Origin: Apostichopus japonicus
Taxonomy: Eukaryota > Echinodermata > Holothuroidea > Aspidochirotida > Stichopodidae
Length of the DNA stretch: 64,000 bases
Assembly: GCF_037975245.1 (NCBI RefSeq)
Contig: NC_092568.1
Location: 3,226,001-3,290,000, forward strand
Reading direction: 5' to 3'
Part shown: one piece after another, positions 25,001 through 40,000 of the stretch
How the letters are laid out: each line of letters opens with the position of its first letter
Position numbering within the stretch: position 1 is the stretch's first letter
Position numbers and translations under genes: made by a program
The notes under the pieces: model-generated
The model's database searches: none
What the model was told of the DNA's origin: nothing
The model's input: the letters and a program-made list of their open reading frames with translations, nothing else

Positions 25001-28000
25001 TGAATTCCTGCCTTGAATGCCTTCTGGTGGAGCTGGTTGTTCCTTGGAAGTTGAGCTATCTGTTGCATCTAAATGTTTGGTCGTGTTAATCCTGTGGGCC
25101 GGTACTGGACGCTGCGGCATGGGTGGTGATGGAGGGTGGTGGCGCTGTGCGGATGGTGGAATGTTGTTCCTGTTCGTTGGATCTCTGGGGTGATGACCGT
25201 CGATCTGAGAGCCCGAATCTGAGCCACCATCGCTCTGGGACCATGATGCCGAGGCCGTTGGGCTACTTGGACTGTACATTGGGGATCGATCACCTGCAGG
25301 CCTGGTCTGTAGGAGTTTGGTGTGTGGGTCCCTGACTGATAACGTAGAATTCCTATTAGGATTTGCAGATGCGTTCGTTCCGGGAGGCACTCGAGGTACG
25401 GGTGAGTAAGACCCATTGTTTCTGACATTTTGAATGGGCGAGCTTCTAATGGGCTTATTGCCAGGGGGTGGTGGTCTCTGTCTGGTAAGGCCTGTTGTAG
25501 AGATCGGAACACTGTCCAGGCTAGAATTCTCTGTCAGGGACGAGGTGTCACTGCCGCTATTGTCATCTCGGTTTCGTAGCCCATTTGGATCTTGGGAGGA
25601 GGGCCTTCTGGGCAGAGGGACAGGATGGCGGTTCTGTTGCGGTGACGTTCTTGGACTGGTCGAAAGCTGATGCCTACCTGGCATATCGCCAGGTCTCCCG
25701 CCTGACATAATGACCGGCTTCGCCCAAGAGCCGTTGCCATTAGTATCGGCTGGCAGAGTACCGCCGTTGGACATGGGTAAACTCCTGCGACTGTTTGGTC
25801 CTTCTTGAGATGATTGCGGATGGGGGTGAGGAGGGTATCCTCTGGTCCCCTGTCGGCCATCGTACTGTCCATTATCATCTGGTGGTACAGACCTCTGAGA
25901 GGTGGAGTAAAACTTACCGCGAGAGACAGCACCATTGGAGAAGCTCCTGCTGTTACTATTATTCTTATTACTACTGTTTGAGGAGGGCACGTTCTGCGAA
26001 GACCTCTTGCGATGAAGTAATTCTTTCAGCTCCTCGATCCTCTTGTCTACTTCCTTCAAGCCTTGGCTACGTTGATTGAGTAGTCCGGCCTGTCTCTCTA
26101 GATGCTGGCTCTGCTGTTCATTTCTGTTGTTATGATTCTGAAGAGAAAAGAAAAAGGTAAAAAAAAAAACAAATCAATAAATTAACTAAGGACTGATGAA
26201 AGATTAATTCCAAAAGGAGGTAATTACAGCAACAATATCCGTTTAGAGGAATGACTATAGATCAGCAAACATCTATACCGAAGTACTGAAATACTTCCAG
26301 AATTTACTACCATTTACACCAATCATGTCATTATTTCTACAGAAAAAAATGAATTTTTATAACAATGAAAACATTTTTCTAAATATTATTCTACAGTGTG
26401 AGTGATAACATCATGACACATGAAGCAGTAAGAGGTCTTGTGATGTCTTTTCTCATGGACTACTTGTCAAGCATGGGGGGGGGGGGTGTGGGGGTGGGGG
26501 GATAAAATATGTGAAATACATTTTTGAGAAATGCATGTAGTTCTGATAACATCACAAAGCATACAAATATTCTTGTGTTTGTTTATTCTTCTTGAGTTTA
26601 GGATAAGACATTTAGCTGATGAAAGGAATTTACCTCACCAGTGAAATATTTAGAGATTTCAAAACAGCGATCTAGCAAATTTTGTTGACTTTAACCAAAA
26701 TGGTTGTTTTATCATCAGCCACATGGTTATTCCTTCGAACAACCAAGGTATGACCGTTAACCATATCTACCGGACACTTCTCAAAAGTGAGTCAAATGAT
26801 TCCATTTTAGTTTTGAAAATTCTGTGGTCCAGAATATTTTCATAAGTTCTTATTATTCAAATGTCATAAACAAAGTCTTTGCAATTCTCCACCTTGTCTT
26901 CATGATATCAAACAAATCTACTGAAATACACAGCTATGTGCCCTTAGTATCAAAACTACAATACAAAAGTACCCCCCCCCCCAAAAAAAAATAAACAGCT
27001 CTGCTCTGATCGCCATCTCACTCACCAAAAGTTCCCGTTTGAGATGCTCAAGATCATTTTTACGACCATTTGGGGGTGGGGCATGCTGTAGCTGCTTCAA
27101 CTGGTGGGTCATCTCTTCGACCTTGGCAAAGCACTTGGCTAACTCCTTCTCCTTCTCGACAAAGAGTGCCTTCACAGACTCCAATTCAGCTGCTGAACAA
27201 AATGCCAGAGAAATAATGATTGCGGTGATCTTTGAAAAATGTCATTATTACCTTGTCATGTTTGCTACATATTACTGTTAAAGCAAGAAACAAGGTTTTG
27301 TTCCCTTAGTATTAATGGTGATGATATACAGCAGTTTCTCTAAAGTTATCCCAAACAGTTGTCTCTATGAGGAAACTTAGGAAGTAATAATCGTAAAAAT
27401 TGTGAAACTAGACTCTCCATTTAAAATGTTTCTGAATAATAAATATTACAATACGAACTGCAATAAGACATCGGTTTTAGTCATATATTTGATATTACCA
27501 AAAAGTCAGAAAACGTTACCGTGTCAATGAAATTTGGAAACAAACCTCACCAAACAGATTCTACGTTATGTAAAAACTGCTGTCACTTAATCAATCCAAG
27601 CAGGATTTACAAATGATGGACTTAAAGTTGCAAGCTGCCTGAAAACGAATGACGAAAGACTTGTGAGCCGCCACAAGCATTCTTACAAATTACTACAGGT
27701 GGACTGCTTGTTCTTTCTGATCTTGAAGGAAATTCCTGAGATAAGTGCTTATAGCAGAGCAATAAACCTGTTAATGACTACTTCATCATACTTCATTACA
27801 CTAAATGAGTGCTGAGATCTGATGGAGTTATGGCAGGAATGTTTGTAAGTACATGCACATGCATTGATTCAAGTACCACAAATATCTCCAAACAGGAAAT
27901 GGAATTTATTACATATTCCTGTAATTTACATACTGTGGTGCTTCCAGAGGACCATGCATTGGTTTGTAAAATTTATGACTTTTATAAGGGATAGGAGCTA

Positions 28001-31000
28001 TGAGCTATTGCAGCTGGCAGAAGAGTTTGTGGAAGGGGGTGGGGGAGAGAGGTGGGGGGAGGGGGGTTTGGTTGCTAGGACTCAAACCCCAAAAAGTATG
28101 TTTAAATATAATCATTCATTGCTAAGGGCAGAAACCTATGGTATTTCAAAGAGGGCATCATATTTAGTGGCAATTGGTCTTTTAGGTAATTTTGCACCTG
28201 TAGGGTGGGTTTACTGTGGAAAGCTTGAAGGTGGCTATTGCAATAGCCTCCAGCCAGTGCTATTTACTATTTTGAGAACATATGAAGTTGCATAAACTAG
28301 TGTCTACTGTCATTTGGCAATGAATGAAATCTTCTGAATTAAAATGATACCAATAAAATCCACTTAAAAGTTAACACCTCTGTGTTCGTAGGAACTGTTA
28401 CGCATATTATATAAACTGACATTAACTTTTGAAAACAAAAACAGAAATGTGACAAGTTTCCATATTGGAAATGGAATAGCAATAAATACTGACATTGATA
28501 CAGTTTGACCTGTCCATTTTGAAGGAGGAAGGGACAAAAGAAAAAACTAATTAATAAATTTATGACAGTATCACACAGGAGTGTATTCTATATTCCAATA
28601 AAGGGGCAAAGAAAAAAAAAAAAATTGAGGATCTATTCATGAAGTTATGGTATAATCATAATATCTATGCTCTTGTTTTTATTTGGAGCATGAAAAACTC
28701 ATGAGTTGATTTTTCAAAGTTTTCTCAACAAAAAGACCTCAAACATAGATTGGAATAACACAGTAGTTCATGTGTTTACAGTTGAGAATGAACCCACAAA
28801 CTTTCAATAAAGTGTGTATATAATTTGTGGTATTGGTCAGTTACTGTACATAATACCTTTTTTCTACGAGCAGAGTACGACATAAACCATGATTGATATT
28901 AACCGACACCCTTGTTCCAAACACAGAGAATCAAGATATTTTCTGTATAATTGCGGATATTTCCCCCCCCCCCCCCGCTCTCTCATCTCAGCAACAATTG
29001 TCAACAACGAAGGGATTTATGGACGGCAATTACCGAAAGTGAAAACCAATTAGACGGTTGTTGTTGAATGGAAGGATAAAATTAAATCTTTTAAATCTGT
29101 CAAGACAAGAGTCTGTTTCTGTCTCAGGTGAAAAGAATATTTCTCAACCACATGGACAGATCTGTTGACACAAATTGTGACAGTTCACTTGCATGTAAAC
29201 ATATCCGATTCATAATCATGAGAGTCTGTTCACTGTTGTTCTCAGGCCCAGAGGGAGGAGTGAAAGAAACACAGTGTTAAAGGAAAAGCAAATTCAACCA
29301 TCAGCTTTGCCCTTAAAATGACTTGGGTGTGTATGATCATGGAGCTATAAACAGATAGCTCCATGGTATGATATACTACAACTGCTCTAGAAGGGCTTGT
29401 CATACAGTTTTACACAATTGACCAAAATCAATGCAAACATCTCAAACAATTCATTGAAAGAAATCTTGTGATTGAAAACTGATTCCAAAACTGAAATATC
29501 AGATAAACAACCACCAGAACAAGAGTATTTGTCCTTCTTTTTTTTGTACAGTGTGTTGAGTTCAACAGATGACAACCAAATTTCCAAATATGATAGGTCA
29601 CTGCCCAAACAAAATACTGTACTTGCCAACCAGAATGGATGGTATAGAGTTCTACCAGGATGCAGGATTGTATCGAAGCACACAGTGCTACAGGTACTAG
29701 TTATACATTAGAAAGTTAGGGAATCAGGGTGCATTAGTGAGGGGAAGACAGATTAGTCAGATCCCCTGCAGGTCTGGTAAGAGACGCCTGTCACGTTCCA
29801 CTCAAGTTTTGGTATCCAAATCCTCGTATTGAAACAGAGTTGATCTTAAATATGGACAGACGCTGGTTAACAATTACAGCCCAAAACGACTAATATTACT
29901 ATACTATACTAGTAGTGTACTGTACAGCAGTTGGTTCTAAGACTTTCATTCTAAAATATTTTACCTCTAACAGAATGCACCAAGGTTGCTTGAGCAGTTT
30001 TCCATCTCAAGTGTTTGTTTTTGGTCTAATAAATGACAAGTGTTTGGTGGTTAGACACAGATATTATAATATTACAACAAATGTACTCTCCACGCTTTAA
30101 CAATACTTGGTCTAGATCAAAATTCTAGAGACGAATCTATGACAGTGCCAAGAGAGTTGTCTGAAATATGTTGGCAGATATTGATCTGATCAAAGTCATA
30201 TCCAAACAACACCTTGGAGAAACGATAACGTAGATCGCTCTTAAAGACTTGTAAATAAATACTTCCCACTCTGATGAACGGTCACGAGAATGATTTAGGG
30301 TTTACAAAATGCCTGTACACCTGTACATCCTTGCTCCTCCGTTTCTGCATTCCAAAACATCCATCCATTAATTACTGGGATGTCTCCGCCGCCCGCCCGT
30401 GTCATTCATTTCTTTAGGTCTGCTTGAGAAGATCTAAATGAGACAGCAATTTACAGCTGCTATTATCAATCAGGGCTATTAGCAGGACGGCAGGCAGTAG
30501 CTCATCTTAGTGACTGATGATCGTGATAAAACGTCTGAGACACGTGTGTTTCATTACTACGACCAAGACAAAGGCACATGATCTCCTCCGTGGAACATAA
30601 CAAAGGTGGGAGAGAGCCAGGAATAAATTACAATACATCTACTGTCAAGCATTGAACAAATGATGATGGGTACAAATCGTGATTTCAAACATAATCTGTC
30701 ACATGTACAGTATGAATGGCAAATAAACGGACACGAGGAAACCGAAGGGCTTGTCTGAAATAAAAACAACTTCCGCTTGATTAATAATCACCAAAGACAC
30801 TGACAAATTAAAAGTTCTTCAAACCGTTGTACGGTCTACAGATATGGTCAACATCTCAGTAATTAGTATGCACTGTATCCAATTCATCAGCTATATAATA
30901 TAATAACAAAATATTTAACTTTGGTCTTGCCTTCTCCATCCTCCTGCATTCGCCACTTCAAAATAGAAAGATATATGAATACCAATGGCTCTATATTGAT

Positions 31001-34000
31001 ATGTGTGTATGCTAATATACATAACAAAATATTTTACCAAATTTGTATTTTTCTATTATCTATTCCACATAGCTCGCACATTTTGATGAATCATGTAATA
31101 CTGTAGCAGTGTAATAAACAAATGTCCCAACAAAAGATGCCAAGATTACAGCATAAGATAAGAATCTCTCTGTAAAGTGATCGCAATAATAATAAGCCGA
31201 CGTGTGCAGCATCATCCATCTGAAATTCGGGGAATATTTTATCCAGTAACGCAATGCAAAGCGCTGTGTAAAACGGACCAGAGCAAAGATGTAACCAAAG
31301 CATTTTATAAGAGATAAAAGCAACCTTCAAAACTGCTAGACAAAATTTGAACCCTAACGAAATACCTGAAATCTAAAACATTTCAAGAGATTTTAGGCCT
31401 ACTATGAGAGTATGGCTTGGGAACAGTTTACAAGCACAAAAATTATGAATATACTTCCACTAGGATTCTATGCAGAATTTTCTTCTCAGAGCAACACGAT
31501 TCCATGCCTCAAACTGTAGCAGCAACCAAGTACGACCAAAACACACAAAATCCCAAACAGCCTTCTCTTAGCAGTTAATTTTAATCATGACAATGGTTGT
31601 GAGCACTTTGATTCCATTAGACACAAAAATATTGCAGTTAAAGCGACAACTGAAAATACTGTTTTGTTTCTTTAAATGCATTTATAAATATAGCATGGTT
31701 TGAAGAATTGTGCTTAGTATTTTTAAGTGCATCAAGAGGGATACCTTACTTCAAAGATAATCCAAGATTCTGTTGTGAGTTTCCAGCTTATTTGTTACAT
31801 TCTGTCAATATTTAAACCTACAGTAACCAGGTGGCATTCACATAATGTTGGGTATATACTCCAGTCTCCCTAAGTTACGTGACCAGACGTCCCCGATTTT
31901 CGGGGACAGTCCCCGATTACAGTGTGCTGTCCCCGATGAACAAGTGTCCCCGAAAATGTCCCCGATTCATTAAATTTTTCAGGAATTTCGAAAATATCCC
32001 ACATTATTAGTAAAATAATTGTAAAAACATAATTTAGTCAAGTGTGCAGTCGCAGAACGGAACTTATGACCAGTATTTCAGGTGGGCCAGTGTAAAGTGG
32101 AAACACTGTTAAAATATGCTAGATCGATCTAGCCTAGCACACTTATAGTGTGAGCATGAGCAACTCACAAGCTCTCAAAGAACCACGTAAAGTAAGTGAA
32201 TTTCATCTAAGAAAAAGCTACATTTTTGAAAATAAAATTGATTAAAAAGTGCTTCTAAGTATCACCATTTTACATCTAAGCACTTTAGGCACTTGAAAAT
32301 TTTCCAAAGGGGAGGGGGCCCCCTTTCCTTAGACCCCTCCCCCATATCAGTCACGTAATAAATGTCCCTGATTCCAGTCAGGAAAATATGGTCACCTTAC
32401 CCTAAATGATGGATACAGTGTTTATAACTAATTAAATTAAGAAATTAATTTTTATCAAAATGCCTTTTTAATTTCAAAAACATTCAGTTACACAATCTCA
32501 AGAGCACTGTGACAAACTGCAGCATGCTACACATTACTTTTAGCAGCTATGAAGCTTTCTATTTTTAAGAAACCACACAAGTCCACCAATATCTTTAGCA
32601 GAAGAAAATATCGACACAGACTGACCAACACAAAGAAAGAAAGAAGAAGGAAAGAATAAAACACAGCATTTATTCTACTAGAGATCATTACTACCATTTC
32701 CACCGTGCATTCTATTCTTTCTCTCGCCTCTAGTTACCTATTTCCTCAAAGGCAAGGACAAAACCGCTGGCTAGAATTTTATTTCCCTGCTGACTTTTTA
32801 TGAAGACACTATTGAGCTGAGATAAAGGCTTCAAATAAGGAAGCATCAACAAGAAAAATTGTTGTTCCAGGAATCTCTAGCATCAGCTCACAATTAGGAT
32901 CAAAATGCCACCAGAAGAGAATCCACAGAAATGAAATTTAATAGCCCTATAGCCATGCAGACGAGAGCGATGGGTAAGGAATAATATCGATTTTGGACTG
33001 TTTGTTGTTGCAGCAAAAACTGAACAAATCCAGAAATATACAGCCAGTTTTCTCGCTCGATATCCTAAGGGGATCAAAAAAACCTCTTCTGAGAGAAGCC
33101 TGAGTGTTGAAAATTAGTATCAATTCCTTAACCCCAAGAGTGTGGGCTATAAACCAAGTTCAAGAAATGAAAAACTTCAAAACCAAACCTTCCGGTGGTC
33201 GTGGTCGTTGAAGCGATTCCACTGGCATTCCCTTCTTTGTCTATCACTATTTATCCTTTTGTTGAAGAAAAACAACAACTTTGCACCAAAATATCTGTCA
33301 CAAAGATCTTCACCACAAACTCAAACGGTAGCAAAGACACAACAAGAGTCTCTTCAAAATATGTTTTTTGGGGGGCTCCTTGAAGCATTGGATTAAGACC
33401 GACACAAGCCATAGGGTATCCTGCTAAACTGCACGTCCATGCTCCACCATGGGCTGCCAAGTAATGCTAGAAAATTCCAAACTAACAGACTCTGCCACCC
33501 CAACAGCATATTTTCTCTTCTCTTTCATTGTTCCTAACTCTGCCCTGATAAAAAAGGCTCCAGGGAAATTTGTAATAAGTTCTTTCCTTCCACCAAAAAA
33601 AAAAAAAAAAAAAACTCACTTCACTTGAGCAATATAACTGGATTTACTATTGGTTGACCTTGCCTTATGTTCTGTATTCTTGCTCACCCTTAACCCTTTG
33701 GGATATTTTCAGAAGTGGAGATTAAGGTGAAAAAAACATTCCCAACTTTTTGATTGGGATGCAGACAAAAAGATGAAAGAATGAATATATATATTATAGT
33801 ACCGATTTATTGATGCTGAAAAAGATTATATGAAGTTGCTGCTTTCTGTCAAATTTTACAGTTGTATGGTAGTTCATTATTTCTTGCTCAAGAGTGTGTT
33901 TTAGAGAGGAATTTTGAGTATATATGCACAGTGTAAAGATCTACACACAGCAGTACAGGAATATTGCCTTCATAACTCAGGGAAAAGTGTATTTGTGGGT

Positions 34001-37000
34001 TCAGTGACACAGACTTGCCCCAAACAACAGACAATATAAAGAATGATTACTTTGAATAGATGCAAGTTAAATACAAAGGTTTATTGTATTCTTGATCTTA
34101 AAGAAATATTCGACGGTTATATTGTGGGATAAATAGTTCATCTCAATTAGGGTCAATTAGGGAAGTTCAATAATTATATTGTTTTTCTCTCTTCTGATCT
34201 AAAAATAGGAATTAATTTGTTATTCCCTGAGATGAACACTAGCTAGTTGATAAAATTGTTAAGAAATTGTTTTTCAGGGGAGGAAGGGGTCCATTTGTTT
34301 TCAATCAACAATGCATTCTTCCAACAATTGTTAACACTTCCAAAATTTTGCCAATCGATAGTTTATTCCACTTCATAAAGTAACATCTAATTAAAATAGG
34401 CTGCCATATAGACACATCTAACAAAGTGACCAACAACCCCCCCCCTCCTCCTTCTCTTCTCTTTACATCTCACACCCCCGCCTCTCCCTCATGAACGAGA
34501 GAGATAAGAATGATCCATATTATATCAATAAAGACTGGACTGTTTAGCCCAGAGGTCCTATAAAACATTATCTTCATGGCTAGAGCCAAACAAATATTAT
34601 CCCATTATCACAAAGGCTATTTTCTCGCCCGACTTACACCTGCCATGAAAACTGATCTCAATGAGGCACACATTACGATAACGGTGGTACAATGAATTCG
34701 CACCGCTACATTCAACAGTTGCAATAACATATATCCCATTGTTGCTAAACAACAAAGTGCTGGCATGGGGACAAAAAAAACTTCCTTGTTCTGCCAGCCA
34801 TAGAGCAGATGCTTGAAAGTCTGTCAACAAACTCGGTCTAGTCTAATCTAATTTTCAGCATTCTGATCAATGCAGTTTTCTTTGTTCTGGAAGAATTCCC
34901 CTCTTTATTTGTCTATTTTCCCCCAGTGCCAGTTTTCGTTGATCAACTTACATCTCCTCATGCTCAATTCACTGAATAAATCAGACATATTTCAACTTGA
35001 CTCACAGAGTTGGGAAAATACTCCCTAAGAGCATATTGCAATGAAGCGTCAAAAAAAAAGTCAGTATCAATCTGCCATTGCAACTTTTCTTCCTCGGTCT
35101 ACCTGACGGCCACCGCATCCCCCCTCCCAACTTCGAACCTGGTCATTGACACAGAGTACTGAGATGGCTTAACTGCAGGCAACTGGCATTATCATCAAAA
35201 ATAGAACAATTTAATAGAAAAACTGTTCAGTTAATGTGTAAGTTGATGCTGAATTGACTGAAAACGACATTACAATTTAATAGACAAACTGTTCAGAACA
35301 TGTGTAAGTTGATGCTGAAATGACTGAAAACCACATTACAATTTAATAGACAAACTGTTCAGTTAATGTGTAAGTTGATGCTGAATTGACTGAAAACGAC
35401 ATTACAATTTAATAGACAAACTGTTCAGAACATGTGTAAGTTGATGCTGAAATGACTGAAAACGACATTACAATTTAATCAACTGGCAAATGCGATCAAC
35501 AATGGCAACGTGTTATCGGTGGTGAAAACGTGATGGTGAATACTCTGGTTGCAAAGAATGACGATACCATTGAGATTCAGAACGGTAAAGATGAAACCAG
35601 CCTGTGTAAAGTCTTCACAATGGTGACCTTGGATGGGTGAGGAAGTGGGTCGATGGGAGGAGGTACAGGTGCCACAATGTTACTATTATGGGTAGGTTAT
35701 GGTAGATAAGGGTGCTGAAGCTGAAGAATGGAGAGTAAAGTAAACATAGCCCAGCAGTTACATGATATCCAGCATCACCATCAACATCCCGGCTACAAGT
35801 ACAACCTATCCTCTCGTCCTTTGTCCTACAATGATGAAGTTCCCACAGGCCGAAGAATGTCCCAACCTATGCCTTATTCCTCTCCTACCCCCCCTCCCCC
35901 CCATGTGGCGACAGAACAGAGAACCATTCAGTCTTCAAAGTGGCCCAGATTCTCACTGCAGGCTAAATGTAACAGCTACTTACACAGGGAATCATTCGAT
36001 AGTCTCGTCGCATCCGCCTGGCCCTGCACTGCCCTCAGTCTCTTCAGCTTCTCTTCTTGAACTTCCACTTTCTCTCTAAGCTTTTCCAAGCGGATGTTTT
36101 CCTCTTGTTCACGCTGCAAAGAAAATTCAAGGAATAAACTTCAAGTACATATAAGATGAGAGCCAGTGAATATCCCAAAGTCTGGCATTTGTTATTTTAG
36201 GTATATATGTTCCTCCTGTCTGAACCTGTCTCCACGTGACCACAGCACTCTGGCTGTAGAGGCTCAAGAGTTAGCTCCCTATTCAGCACTGCTTCCTAGA
36301 GGCCAAACAACTAAACAAAAAACTTAGTGAATCCAAATACAACCAGTTTCTAAAATAGCCTAGAGCAAAACCACTTCAAAAGAACTTCATAACAAAATAA
36401 CTTCTACTGTTTAAGAAGGCACTCTCTCAATGCAATAGAATACAATAGAAACAACAGTAGCTGGGTTTGTAAAAAACACTCTGAAGTAAACAGAAATACT
36501 ATTTAAGGGTGGTGGACAGTGGAAGATAGAGGCCATTGAGGTGGTACTCTGGTGTTATATCAGTAGCTAAGCTCAGCAGTTGTAATCATAGTACTACAAG
36601 TACATGTGTATAGAAAGACCTGTAGCTGTGAAGCAAATGAAGTTGATTTCAATTGACCAGTGAAGTCAGTTTCGTTGTCAGCTAAAAAGAAATTCTCACC
36701 ATGCTTGCCCTCACTGTTCCCATCAAAAGTTTACAAATGACACATTCCTCCCATCTCAGAAGTAAATGCCATTCAGTAGTTTGTCCCTGGTAGTTCTTGT
36801 ACTCCACTCTGGTAAACAACTACAAGCTTTTCACCCTCAAGTAAATGTAGCATAAACTTTTCCCTCAAAGCTGTCAACCTAGATGGTAATTGTACCCTTA
36901 CCAGGAACTACTGCAGTTCAGTTCAACATTAAACCTTTGACCTCTCACTTCTATATCAACTCTAATATTATTTCGGTTTCATATTTCCCCAATTGATCCT

Positions 37001-40000
37001 ACTTTTATAACCCTTGTCTAATATTGTTGTTATTTTGCTTCCTTTGGTATGACCTTTGACATAATACCCTGCAGTATGCGCCACGTTGGTTGGATACAAG
37101 TAAAGGTTGCGCATAATTTTATGCATTTTCTTTCAAGTCCAAAGAATTCAATAATAGGGTTCATGAAGGAAAGTGATTTATTTGACTGAGCAGTCATACC
37201 TCATTCCACCTTCTGTAAAACACAATCCTTCCAAGAAAAGTGACAACTTTTCAAAGAGCAAATTTATCTAAATTCAGTAGTATTTTACACTCACACATTG
37301 GCCGCTACCTTGGCACAGGTTGAGAGAAGAACATAGTTAGCATATTTTGAAAGCAACAACAGCTCAATGCAGATGTTTTACTGGGTTTTGTTTCAATATC
37401 ACTTGCTCAAGTTCTTAGGCAACCAAACATGTTACTTTCTGGTCTATTTTTTGAGTATGAGTAAAAGAAGGATTCATTCTGGTATTGAGTACAAGTAATG
37501 TACGAGATCTAGGCTCTAAATGCAGGTGTTTGGTACTTTCTTTTGCTCTAGTATCTAGACTAGATTTCCAAACTTTCCCGAGTAAGAGAGCATGGACAGA
37601 TCCACCAGGACCAGGGCAAGTGCAGGCTGTACCTGTCACGTGAAATATTTGTATACTGTCCTGGGGTATTTAGCGTTACTTGCTGTTAGAACCTGAGCAA
37701 TTTAACTTGTAAATCTATCGTGGTGTCTACAAACTGTTGCACGGTAGGAATAAACTTATACTGAGACCTTTATTCCAGAGTAAATTTTTCTGGTTTTTAT
37801 AAGGCCGGGAAACTTATAAATAAATGAATGGCCTGCCATGGATTTAATCCCATTCAAATCTCCTTCGACCAAAAGTCGATGATGCTTGACATGATTCAAA
37901 AGAAATCAGAAGCAATTTCAAAAAATATCAACAACCCTTCAAACTTGTACTGAGACTTGTCAGAATTTTTTTTCTGCAGGACGACCGGCAACTTTCCAAT
38001 CAGCCAGACTTTTAACACAAACCAGCAAATTCCAGGTTGGTCCTCTGGCTGGTAAACTCTGTGAAATATCACCGATTGTCAATTAGTTACACAATTAGAT
38101 ACACAATTAGTTACAGTCAATGTTTTGTGTACAAAGCAGGACTTTGTTTCTTTGCATGTTAACTATTTACTCAACCAATCATACGTTCAGTAATTTAATA
38201 ATTCAATGATGAGTAACTCGCTTCCTCAATATTACCAGGAAGTTTTTTTTACCACATACCGGATAATGTACTGGAGTCAGTGGAGTGATGTATCCTGTGT
38301 TCTAATTTGTATACATACTGTTTCATGGGTTTAACACTCGCAAAATGCAAAAAAACACCAAAAAACACCCCATGGTCTCATAATTAAGGCTCTTGTACTC
38401 GTACTAGTACAAGTACTGAACATTATCATACTTCTATTCATACTCATGGTTTTGTACTCATACTCAGTAAATATAATAACCATATATTCTAATACTAAGC
38501 TTTGTACTCATACCCATACTTAAATACACATATTATGTTCTCATACTGCTATTCATACTCATGGTTTTGTACTCCTACTCAGTAAATATAATAACCATAT
38601 ATTCTAATACTAAGCTTTGTACTCATACCCATACTTAAATACACATATTATGTTCTCATACTGCTATTCATACTCATGGTTTTGTACTCCTACTCAGTAA
38701 ATATAATAACCATATATTCTAATACTAAGCTTTGCACTCATACCCATACAAAAATACACATATTATGTACTCATACTTCTATTCATACTCATGGTTTTGT
38801 ACTCCTACTCAGTAAATATAATAACCATATATTCTAATACTAAGCTTTGCACTCATACCCATACAAAAATACACATATTATGTACTCATACTTCTATTCA
38901 TACTCATGGTTTTGTACTCCTACTCAGTAAATATAATAACCATATATTCTAATACTAAGCTTTGTACTCATACCCATACTTAAATACACATATTATGTTC
39001 TCATACTGCTATTCATACTCATGGTTTTGTACTCCTACTCAGTAAATATAATAACCATATATTCTAATACTAAGCTTTGTACTCATACCCATACTTAAAT
39101 ACACATATTATGTTCTCATACTGCTATTCATACTCATGGTTTTATACTCCTACTCAGTAAATATAATAACCATATATTCTAATACTAAGCTTTGCACTCA
39201 TACCCATACAAAAATACACATATTATGTACTCATACTTCTATTCATACTCATGGCCAGGCCAGGAAAAAAGAGGTAACACGGGAACCTGGTTCCCGGGAA
39301 ATTTTAGTCACTCGCGGGAAATTTTGGAGCAGAGATAAAAATATAAATATTCGTCACTCGCGGGAAATTTTGGAGCAGAGATAAAAAAAAAAATTAAAAA
39401 AAACAAGACAGCAAAAACAGAGAACTATAAAAAAAATCGCCCTCGTTATATCAGGTGTCTGTGTAAAATTAATAGTGACATGCGTTTGCTTTCGCAGCGC
39501 GATAAGTTCTCACAATCCCGCATCAAATTTGAAGATGTGCGGGAGGGTCGAGCACAATCACCAGGAACTTCCCGCAAAGTCACTGGCAAATTACGGCTTC
39601 CACGAAGCAATTTCAGTACCAGCGACAATAACCTAACATCCACACAAATCTCAGACCACATGGTAGCCTTACTTCACACTAAGTCAACGTGGAAATCTAA
39701 CCTAGCCATCTGTTTATTCGCTCTAGTTGTGTCGCAAATAAAAAATATTTTAATATATAATAATATACATGGAAACTGCAATCTTCGACCACATGTTAGC
39801 CTAACAACCACACTAAGTCAATGGGAAATGTAGCCCAACGATCGTTTCGCAAAAAAAAAAACAATACTTTGCGTAGCTTTTTTACATACTTTCCAGGCTG
39901 CTATTGTCGCGCATGGTACCCGAACACCACACGTAGTCAACGGGAAAATCTAGCCTTAGCATCTCTTTATTCGCTGAAATTGTGACGCAGTTAGCTAAAA

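Larger units (their letters stand above)
27193..35983 (-). other. ASPP intron 5
   Basis: 8,791-nt intron holding the G-rich motif at 28035-28066, a 14-nt poly(C) at 28963-28976, a hairpin at 29339-29364, an inverted-repeat element at 31875-32399, a 20-nt poly(A) at 33595-33614 and the 66-bp tandem repeat at 35206-35469. No nested gene seen; the 143-codon plus frame at 27864-28295 has no recognisable domain. Confidence 0.8.

Noticed and set aside
24543-26079. Plus- and minus-strand alternative frames of 70-147 codons over ASPP exon 7
   Set aside because: Shadows of the real minus-strand exon, which is GC-richer than its surroundings and so has fewer stops in all frames.
26059-26137. Start of the ASPP protein at 26059
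   Set aside because: The codon there is TTG inside the coiled coil; the frame continues upstream to the acceptor at 26138 and joins exon 6 in phase.
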